The notes under the pieces were generated by a model, which worked only from the letters and a program-made list of their open reading frames with translations, made no database searches and was not told the origin of the DNA. Both the position numbers and the translations under genes were made by a program. From Treponema sp. (lineage in GTDB: Bacteria > Spirochaetota > Spirochaetia > Treponematales > Breznakiellaceae), in NCBI GenBank assembly GCA_031278025.1, contig JAITLF010000147.1, positions 1 through 13,708 of the forward strand: 13,708 bases of DNA, written 5' to 3'. Shown here piece by piece: positions 8,806 through 13,708 of this stretch (positions are counted from its first letter, which is position 1; the number at the start of each line of letters is the position of its first letter).

Positions 8806-8910
8806 CAGGGCGGGCGCATTAACCCTATTCCCGAAAGAGCCTCCGCTTGGCGTAGTTCTTGCCGTTAACGCCGTATCAGAGGCGGCTCCGGGTGTCCGGG
8901 GCAGCGCCCC
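8806..8910. repeat. Dispersed GC-rich intergenic repeat, copy 1
   Basis: CAGGGCGGGCGCATTAA at 8806-8822 recurs with one change at 12335-12351. The minus-strand reading of 8891-8910 (GGGGCGCTGCCCCGGACACC) recurs almost exactly on the plus strand at 12274-12292. Both locations combine the two modules, so this is probably a genome-wide REP-like repeat. The stretch between them contains no gene that I can support. Confidence 0.5.
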
Positions 8911-8925
8911 CGCAATTTTATTGGA

Positions 8926-8982
8926 GGGGGCCGGGGTCCAAAGGACCTATGCCCCCCGGCGGGGTGCGGGGCGGCGCCCCGC
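8926..8982 (+). terminator. GC-rich hairpin cluster before the MBOAT gene
   Basis: Two structures lie in tandem. A nested hairpin pairs GGGGGC (8926-8931) with GCCCCC (8951-8956) around GGTCC-AAA-GGACC (8935-8947). A second, perfect 7-bp stem is GCGGGGC-GGC-GCCCCGC (8966-8982), followed by GTTTCTT. Either could end transcription or insulate the MBOAT gene, but the T-run is poor. They may simply be part of the local repeat family. Confidence 0.4.
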
Positions 8983-9033
8983 GTTTCTTCCGGGGATATC
9001 CCTCAATAAAATAAAAGAAGGAGGAATCTTCTC

Positions 9034-10590
9034 ATGGTTTTTAATTCGTGGCAATTTTTGGTGTTTTTTCCTGTGGTAACCGGGTGCTATTTCGTGTTTA
9101 CCATGAAACTGCGGAACCCGCCCTGGGCACGGTTCTTCCTGCTGGCCGCGTCCCTCTTTTTTTATGGCTATTGGAACCCCTGGTACCTGGGGCTGATCCT
9201 CTTTTCCGTCGGAGTAAGCTGGGCCGGCGCGCTCCTCCTGGAAGATAAGACCGGCGCCCTGCGGAAACTCATTCTGGGGCTTTCGGTGGGGCTGAACCTG
9301 GGCGTGCTGTTTTCCTTCAAGTATTACCCCTTCTTCCTGGAAACCTTCCAGGTTATCGGCTCCTCCCTGGGGGGGAGCGGCGTTACCGGGAAGAACCTGT
9401 CGCCCGTACAACTGCTGCTTCCGGTGGGTATCTCCTTTTACACCTTTCAGGCATTAGGGTATCTGATCGATGTGTACCGGGGCGCGGTTCAGGCGGAACG
9501 AAGCCCCCTGGTCTACGCGCTCTTTGTAACGTTTTTTCCCCAACTCGTGGCAGGCCCTATCGAGCGAACCGGACACCTGCTGCCCCAGTTCAAGATGCCG
9601 CAGGGCTTTGATTATGAACGGGTTACCTCAGGCCTGCGGCTTGCGGCCTGGGGTATGTTCAAGAAGGTGGCTATCGCGGATCGGCTGGCGGTGTATGTGA
9701 ACGGGGTTTTCAACGCCCCCGAAAGCTACCCCGCCCCGGCCCTGGCCCTGGGGGTCTTGTTCTTTACCTTCCAGATCTACGGCGACTTTTCCGGCTACTC
9801 GGATATTGCCGTCGGCGCGGCCCGGATACTGGGATTCAATCTCTCGATCAACTTCCGCTGTCCCTATTTCGCCCGATCCGTCCGGGATTTCTGGCGGCGC
9901 TGGCATATTTCGCTGTCCAACTGGTTCAAAGACTACCTGTATATTCCCCTGGGCGGCAGCCGGACCAGGCGGGCCCCGTTGAATCTCCTGATAACCTTTG
10001 GGATCAGCGGGCTATGGCATGGCGCGGCCTGGCATTTTGTGTTTTGGGGGCTGCTGCACGGGCTTTTTCAGATTGCTGAACGGGGTGTCGGACGGTGTAC
10101 CGGGGCCTTCCGCCGCCGCATTGGGGCCTTCCCGCCGGGTACGCAAAACCCAGGGCTCCTTATCAAGTGCCTGCAGGGGGGCCTGACCTTCCTGCTGGTA
10201 AGCGTTGCCTGGATTTTCTTCCGGGCTAATACGCTTAGGGAGGGGTTTCTTATCTGCGCGCGCCTGGGAGGGTTGCCGGCGGAACTCTCTGGCCGTATCC
10301 GGGAACTTCCCGCACGGGGGCTGGTCAACACCATCCGTACCGCCTTTCAACTGGGCAAGACCCCGCAGGGGGTTACCAGCCCGATCCCCGGGTTCGGCCT
10401 TACCAACGCGGGGATTTCCCTGGGACTGGTGGGAATCCTGCTTATCGGCGGCTGGCTTCGCAAGACCGGCAGGCTCCGGATACGCAGGCTTCCCCTGGCG
10501 CCTCGCTGGGCCGTGTATTACGCCCTGCTCGCGGTAGTCTTTTTAAGCTGGGATGCCGGTTCATCGCTTTTTATCTACTTTACCTTTTGA
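9034..10590 (+). CDS. MBOAT-family O-acyltransferase, AlgI-like
   Basis: The 518-residue polytopic membrane protein begins MVFNSWQFLVFFPVV, the usual start of AlgI/DltB-type MBOATs, with FFYGYWNPWYL at 42-52. The family core is present: FWRRWHISLSNWFKDYLYIP at 287-306 with H291, and SGLWHGAAWHFVFWGLLHG at 325-343 with the presumed catalytic H329. Such proteins pass acetyl groups from the cytoplasm across the membrane to a polysaccharide or teichoic acid. AAGGAGG at 9018-9024 gives a strong ribosome site. The next gene encodes the probable extracytoplasmic partner. It is AlgI-like by sequence, but the acceptor polymer is unknown; no alginate genes are visible. Confidence 0.9.
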   Translation: MVFNSWQFLVFFPVVTGCYFVFTMKLRNPPWARFFLLAASLFFYGYWNPWYLGLILFSVGVSWAGALLLEDKTGALRKLILGLSVGLNLGVLFSFKYYPFFLETFQVIGSSLGGSGVTGKNLSPVQLLLPVGISFYTFQALGYLIDVYRGAVQAERSPLVYALFVTFFPQLVAGPIERTGHLLPQFKMPQGFDYERVTSGLRLAAWGMFKKVAIADRLAVYVNGVFNAPESYPAPALALGVLFFTFQIYGDFSGYSDIAVGAARILGFNLSINFRCPYFARSVRDFWRRWHISLSNWFKDYLYIPLGGSRTRRAPLNLLITFGISGLWHGAAWHFVFWGLLHGLFQIAERGVGRCTGAFRRRIGAFPPGTQNPGLLIKCLQGGLTFLLVSVAWIFFRANTLREGFLICARLGGLPAELSGRIRELPARGLVNTIRTAFQLGKTPQGVTSPIPGFGLTNAGISLGLVGILLIGGWLRKTGRLRIRRLPLAPRWAVYYALLAVVFLSWDAGSSLFIYFTF

Positions 10591-10611
10591 GGGCCGGGGA
10601 GCCTGCCGCAT

Positions 10612-11520
10612 ATGAAACGATTTTTTGTGAAGCTGCTGATTTTTGCCCTCCCGCTCATCGTGGCGGCGGCGGGTATCTCGTTACTCCCGCTCCCCGCTCA
10701 TTCGTTCAATCTGGCATTCCTCGATAAACAGCAGCTTCTGGCACGTACGCCAAGCCCCCGCCTGGTGTTTGCCGGGGGATCCAACTGCGCGTTTGGGATT
10801 GACAGCGAGCGTATTGCGGAGGCCTTCGCCATTCCGGTGGTTAACCTGGGGCTTAATATGGCGATTGGACTGGGACGCATACTGGACGCCGCCTCGCCGT
10901 TGCTCCGGGAGGGGGATATACTGGTGATCATTCCGGAATACGAACATTTTACCGGGCTTTGGAACGGAAAAACCGCGGCGTACGAGCTCATTTTGAGTAT
11001 GCGGCAGTACCGGTTCCTCCCGCGGCCGGGCCGGTACGGGCTTCCCCGCCAATTTCCGATCTATCTTAAAACCCTCATCCAGGGCTTCACCGCCCAATTC
11101 CGCCCGCCGAATCCCCTGGCCTATAGGCGGGACCAGTTTAATCGGTACGGTGATTATGCGGGGCATCTGGAAATTGAGAATCAAGACCTTGCCGCGGACG
11201 AAGCCCTGGGGTCTTTGGACCGCCGCGCCGTGAATCGGTTTTTCCGCATGGCTGCGGACTTACAGGCACGGGGGATACGGGTGTTCCTCTCCTATCCCGG
11301 TTACGAGGCGGCGGTATTTGACCGTTCGGCGGGGCTTATCCAGGACCTGGACCGCATCTTTCGGGAGCGCCTGCGGGTAATTTCCCGGCCTGGGGATTAC
11401 CGGTTCCCCCGGTCGCTGTTTTACGACACGGTCTACCACCTTAACGCGGCGGGCCGGAGCCGGCGTACGGAAATACTGCGCCGTGATTTGGAGCAAACCG
11501 GCGTTTTCCCCGATTTATAA
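10612..11520 (+). CDS. SGNH-type (AlgX/DltD-like) membrane-anchored partner of the MBOAT protein
   Basis: The 302-residue protein has a basic start and a hydrophobic helix at about 5-27 (signal anchor or uncleaved signal). The body is extracytoplasmic. VFAGGSNCAFGIDSERI at 52-68 matches the first SGNH/GDSL block, with S57 the candidate nucleophile. VYHLNAAGR at 274-282, with D272 and H276, matches the DxxxH/L-N-x-x-G block near the C-terminus. The family transfers acetyl groups delivered by MBOAT proteins onto glycans. It begins 21 bases after the MBOAT stop, so the two form an operon. Low sequence similarity in this family makes the exact subfamily uncertain, and I assign no symbol. Confidence 0.7.
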   Translation: MKRFFVKLLIFALPLIVAAAGISLLPLPAHSFNLAFLDKQQLLARTPSPRLVFAGGSNCAFGIDSERIAEAFAIPVVNLGLNMAIGLGRILDAASPLLREGDILVIIPEYEHFTGLWNGKTAAYELILSMRQYRFLPRPGRYGLPRQFPIYLKTLIQGFTAQFRPPNPLAYRRDQFNRYGDYAGHLEIENQDLAADEALGSLDRRAVNRFFRMAADLQARGIRVFLSYPGYEAAVFDRSAGLIQDLDRIFRERLRVISRPGDYRFPRSLFYDTVYHLNAAGRSRRTEILRRDLEQTGVFPDL

Positions 11521-11528
11521 GAGAGCCG

Positions 11529-11591
11529 GGGGGCCTGGGTCCGTTGGACCCTGGGTCCGTTGGACCCTGAGTCCAACGGACCCAGGCCCCC
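11529..11591 (+). terminator. Perfect 21-bp inverted repeat containing nested hairpins
   Basis: Bases 11529-11549 are the exact reverse complement of 11571-11591. Inside, the hairpin unit GGGTCC-GTT-GGACCC occurs twice directly (from 11537 and from 11553) and a third copy inverted with one change, so several foldings compete. It begins nine bases after the SGNH gene stop and probably ends that operon, although no clear T-run follows. Confidence 0.5.
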
Positions 11592-11646
11592 GAACCCCCC
11601 AAAGGTTTTGACAGGCGCCTTTGCGCCCAGACCCCTTCCTCTACAG

Positions 11647-12148
11647 CCGGTTGAAAAAGTTTTATAACCGGTTGAAAAAGTTTTATAACCGGTTGAAAAA
11701 GTTTTATAACCGGTTAGAAAAGTTTTATAACCGGTTATAAAAGTTTTATAACCGGCTGGAAAAGTTTTACCGCCGCCTGTAAAAGTTTTCCAACCGGTTA
11801 AAAAAGTTTTATAACCGGTTTTAACAGGTTTACCGCCCTCTGTAAGGCCCCGCAGCCGGTTGGAAAACCGTTATAACCGGTTAAAAAAGTTTTTTAACCG
11901 GCTGTAAAACTTTTACCGCCCCCTGTAAAAGTTTTTTAACCGGTTAAAAAAGTTTTATAACCGGCTGGAAAAGTTTTATAACCGGCTTTAAGGCCTTCCG
12001 GGCGGCTGGAAAACCGTTATAACCGGTTGGAAAAGTTTTATAACCGGTTGGAAAACTTTTCCCGCCCCCTGTAAAAGTTTTTTAACCGGTTAAAAAAGTT
12101 TTATAACCGGCTGGAAAAGTTTTATAACCGGCTGGAAAAGTTTTATAA
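11647..12148. repeat. 24-copy 21-bp tandem array with 7-unit higher-order repeat
   Basis: The consensus unit is CCGGTT, two variable bases, AAAAGTTTT, then ATAA: 21 bases in 22 units, 20 in two (11836-11855 and 12003-12022). The first three units are identical. From 11710 the variants recur every seventh unit, giving three blocks: 11710-11855 (146 bp), 11856-12002 (147 bp) and 12003-12148 (146 bp). Units 14, 15 and 16 equal units 21, 22 and 23 exactly, while block 1 is more diverged. Stops interrupt the frames that I followed on both strands, and no start-to-stop gene covers the array, so I read it as non-coding. Each junction AACCGGTT is a palindrome, and each unit carries an A-run and a T-run. 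I know no named element of this kind; a minisatellite, a protein-binding array or curved DNA are possible readings. Confidence 0.9.
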
Positions 12149-12168
12149 CCGGAACGCTGCGGTTCCGG
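12149..12168. repeat. Hairpin closing the tandem array
   Basis: CCGGAAC and GTTCCGG form a perfect 7-bp stem around the 6-base loop GCTGCG. It begins exactly where the 25th repeat unit would start, sharing its CCGG. A short A-rich stretch and a TGGAGG ribosome site follow. Confidence 0.6.
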
Positions 12169-12192
12169 CAACAAAAATTATGGAGGTTTTAT

Positions 12193-12351
12193 ATGTCGGG
12201 TATTGATTGGCTTCCCACACGGGAACGGGATTTAACGGATTTATGCCAAAAATGGGCGGCGGCCCTGGGCGAAGGGGCGCTGCCCGGACCCCGCAGGTCT
12301 CTCCCTGCTCCCTGCGGGGCTCCGCCCCGGATTACAGGGCGAGCGCATTAA
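12193..12351 (+). pseudogene. Truncated MSGIDWLP-type ORF (N-terminal fragment)
   Basis: An ATG at 12193, eight bases after TGGAGG, opens a 52-residue frame starting MSGIDWLPTRERDLTDLCQK. This N-terminus resembles the start of larger hypothetical proteins that I recall as a family in termite-gut treponemes. After about residue 28 the frame runs into the GC-rich dispersed repeat (from 12274) and becomes a Pro/Gly/Arg stretch ending at TAA. I read it as the 5' end of a longer gene cut by the repeat. The ribosome site is still good, so a short peptide may be made. The function is unknown. Confidence 0.5.
12274..12351. repeat. Dispersed GC-rich intergenic repeat, copy 2
   Basis: GGGGCGCTGCCCGGACCCC at 12274-12292 matches the minus-strand reading of 8891-8910, and CAGGGCGAGCGCATTAA at 12335-12351 matches 8806-8822. 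The part between them (CTGCGGGGCTCCGCCCC near 12312-12328) is also GC-rich and self-complementary. The repeat lies between the two broken genes here, and probably marks the breakpoint. Confidence 0.5.
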
Positions 12352-12870
12352 AAATTCTCAAGGGTTGGCCGGAGAAGGTTCCGCGTGATTGGCAAATCCC
12401 GATTGGCATAACAAGCCCACTAGCCAGCAGCGTCTGCATGATGTCCCCCGCCGGCCCCGCGGCGAGCGTCCACTGTACCGTCCAGTCCCCCACCTCCTTC
12501 TCAACGGTAAGGTTCTTCGCCGTCCGGATAAACTTCGTGTCCACCACGAGGGGCCGCATGGTTATGGTTACCTTCCCGCTCTTGTCGATGGCCTGGCTCT
12601 GTAACCCGGCAGCCAGCAGGGTGGGCGCATTGCCCTCCGCAACTGGGCCTCGGCGGGGCCGGCAAGGAACCGGGCCTCCGCCGCGTCATCCCCCAGAGCG
12701 AGGTGAATGTCCACGGTAAAGGGAGCAGGCCCGCAGTCCCCCTGCTACGGCGGAGGGACGGCGCCGACGGGGGCCTCCGGGGGAATGGAGGTGATAGGGT
12801 TGAAACATCCTGCCAGCAAAACCGGCAGAACTCCGACTCCGGCAAGGAAAACACGTTTCGCGGTTTTCAT
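12332..12870 (-). pseudogene. Degraded lipoprotein gene
   Basis: On the minus strand an ATG at 12870, six bases after GGAGG, begins a lipoprotein signal peptide: MKTAKR, a hydrophobic core, and lipobox LAGC with C22. After 41 residues an in-frame TAG (12745-12747) stops it. The same frame then resumes with PFTVDIHLALG and ARFLAGPAEAQLRR, and homology-like sequence continues in another frame from about 12640 as NAPTLLAAGL, KVTITMRPLVVDTKF and GDWTVQWTL, ending at 12332. So there is a nonsense codon, a frameshift and probably an internal deletion. The pieces recall a treponemal lipoprotein family, but that is recollection. In that reading the intact protein would be an outer-surface or periplasmic lipoprotein of unknown role. 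Confidence 0.65.
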
Positions 12871-12876
12871 ACAAAG

Positions 12877-12909
12877 CCTCCTGGAACTTTCGTTCCTTGA
12901 ACTAAGGAA
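12877..12909 (-). promoter_or_regulatory. Ribosome site with two overlapping 5'UTR hairpins before the lipoprotein
   Basis: Read on the minus strand, TTCCTT-AGTTC-AAGGAA (12909-12893) and GGAAC-GAAA-GTTCC (12896-12883) share four bases and cannot form together. The second has a GNRA tetraloop and ends one base before GGAGG (12881-12877). This could be a leader switch or only leftover symmetry before a dead gene. Confidence 0.3.
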
Positions 12910-13129
12910 ATAAATAAAGGGAATAAAACGAGATAGACAGAAAACCCGTGCCAAAGGCCGGGGAGATAGAGAGGGAGGTGGGGGTGGGGGCATATTACCC
13001 GTTTTTCGCAACGGGACAACGCCCATCTTCAGCCACTCAATCATCATTCGATCCTCTTTTCGGTAACCTAACGCGTCGGCGGGGAAAGCCCCGCAAACAC
13101 ATTCCTTAGTATAGAGTGGAACCATAAAA

Positions 13130-13440
13130 ACACAATGCGCCAAATTGCTGCAACCCAAGAATTCAAAGGATCCCCCATCGGGTTCATTTCCCCAAACGAA
13201 AAGGATAAAAGCGGACCAGTTTTCATGGAGAAAACGACTGAAAATGTACCGCAGCGCACTAAAGAAATTGTCCTGGTGGCCAGACCGGTTCCGGGCCCCC
13301 CGGTACTGCTCATCCCCCAAAAACAAAAGCGTGTGAAACAGAAACGCCACCAGGTTCATCAGGCAAAAGTTCTCACTCGCATGCTTCTCCCCATGTCCAA
13401 AGTTATGCTCAAGGTTGTATCCGTGGTTCTTCAGCACATT
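13130..13440 (-). pseudogene. Transposase C-terminal remnant
   Basis: The minus strand encodes NVLKNHGYNLEHNFGHGEK, then SENFCLMNLVAFLFHT and DNFFSALRYIFSRFLHENW. The KNHGY(N/E)LEH block is typical of the C-terminal end of DDE transposases of the IS4/ISNCY-like type, just after the catalytic glutamate. Sequence before about 13440 does not continue the protein and has a stop at 13450-13452, so the N-terminal and catalytic parts are missing. Its end is unclear: the frame stays open past 13130 into the lipoprotein gene, and the exact 3' limit given is approximate. Confidence 0.65.
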
Positions 13441-13483
13441 ATCAGGAATTCAAAGTATCAAAAACTCATGCTAAAATAGGAGT

Positions 13484-13708
13484 ATGGGCAGGGAACTCTT
13501 TAAACAATTGATAAACAATTTTGGACGGATGAGCGGGCAGATACCGGACAACAGGCGACCCGGACACAATGAGCGCTGCCGGATAGCCGACATTGTGAAA
13601 AGCGCCTTCGGGGTGTTTTTCTTTCAACACCGGTCACTGCTGGATTACCAGCGGAAGATGAAGGAGAAACGGGGACGGAACAATCTGGAGACGGTGTTTG
13701 GGGTGACG
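13484..13708 (+). CDS. Transposase N-terminal part (DDE, IS4/ISNCY-like), cut by window edge
   Basis: An open frame from an ATG at 13484 runs to the window end (75 residues). It contains ADIVKSAFGVFFFQHRSLLD, then YQRKMKEKRGRNNLETVFGV. The pattern SLLxxQ followed by NNLxTxFG is the N-terminal region of a transposase family whose C-terminus has the KNHGYNLEH block seen at 13440 on the other strand. AGGAG at 13478-13482 is very close to the ATG, so a downstream start is possible. The DDE residues would lie outside the window, and whether the copy is intact cannot be told. Confidence 0.65.
   Translation, partial: MGRELFKQLINNFGRMSGQIPDNRRPGHNERCRIADIVKSAFGVFFFQHRSLLDYQRKMKEKRGRNNLETVFGVT

Noticed and set aside
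11647..11735. Repeat protein with heptad RLKKFYN encoded by the 21-bp array
   Set aside because: One plus-strand frame reads this heptad for four units, but it meets TAA in unit 5, and the other frames I followed also hit stops, so the array does not code for a repeat protein.
11647..12148. CRISPR array
   Set aside because: The units are contiguous with no unique spacers, the period is 21 bp, and no cas gene is present.
12207..12719. Plus-strand 170-codon ORF over the pseudogene region
   Set aside because: It has no ribosome site or recognisable motif and is the opposite-strand shadow of the lipoprotein pseudogene, whose minus-strand reading has clear protein character.
13135..13479. Plus-strand 114-codon ORF
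   Set aside because: It lies opposite the transposase C-terminal remnant; the minus-strand reading has the recognisable motif.

Overview
The window looks like a chromosomal segment of a spirochaete, most likely a Treponema of the termite-gut type (T. primitia / T. azotonutricium). This is inference from protein character: a spirochaete-like small exported protein next to an NrnA-type DHH phosphoesterase, a degraded lipoprotein and an MSGIDWLP-type N-terminus of kinds I associate with those genomes, and abundant GC-rich intergenic repeats. No rRNA or tRNA is present to prove it.

Layout. 1-199: left edge, N-terminal part of an IS1-family transposase on the minus strand, cut by the window. 254-1715: a good sigma70-type promoter, a small exported protein of unknown function, and an NrnA-like phosphoesterase overlapping it by one base. 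1768-8247: a complete F-type ATP synthase operon in the order a, c, b, delta, alpha, gamma, beta, epsilon. The genes overlap or nearly touch, except between gamma and beta, where a 112-bp MITE-like inverted-repeat element lies in the 215-bp gap. 8385-8792: a minus-strand XRE-type regulator with palindromic, operator-like repeats before its start. 8806-9033: GC-rich dispersed repeats and hairpins. 9034-11520: a two-gene cassette of an MBOAT O-acyltransferase (AlgI-like) and an SGNH/AlgX-like secreted or membrane-anchored protein, probably acetylating an extracellular polysaccharide. 11529-11591: a strong inverted/direct repeat. 11647-12148: 24 tandem copies of a 21-bp non-coding unit, organised as a higher-order repeat of seven units (about 146 bp), closed by a perfect 7-bp-stem hairpin. 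12193-13708: gene debris: a truncated MSGIDWLP ORF, a lipoprotein pseudogene (stop codon, frameshift, internal deletion), a C-terminal transposase remnant on the minus strand, and the N-terminus of a transposase apparently of the same family on the plus strand, running off the window.

How it works together. The central operon should make a rotary ATP synthase at the inner membrane; the c subunit lacks the sodium ligands of Ilyobacter-type rings, so proton coupling is predicted. The MBOAT/SGNH pair is an independent envelope-modification unit. The right third is a plastic region shaped by repeats and insertion sequences. The most unusual object is the hierarchical 21-bp / 146-bp repeat, for which I know no named equivalent.
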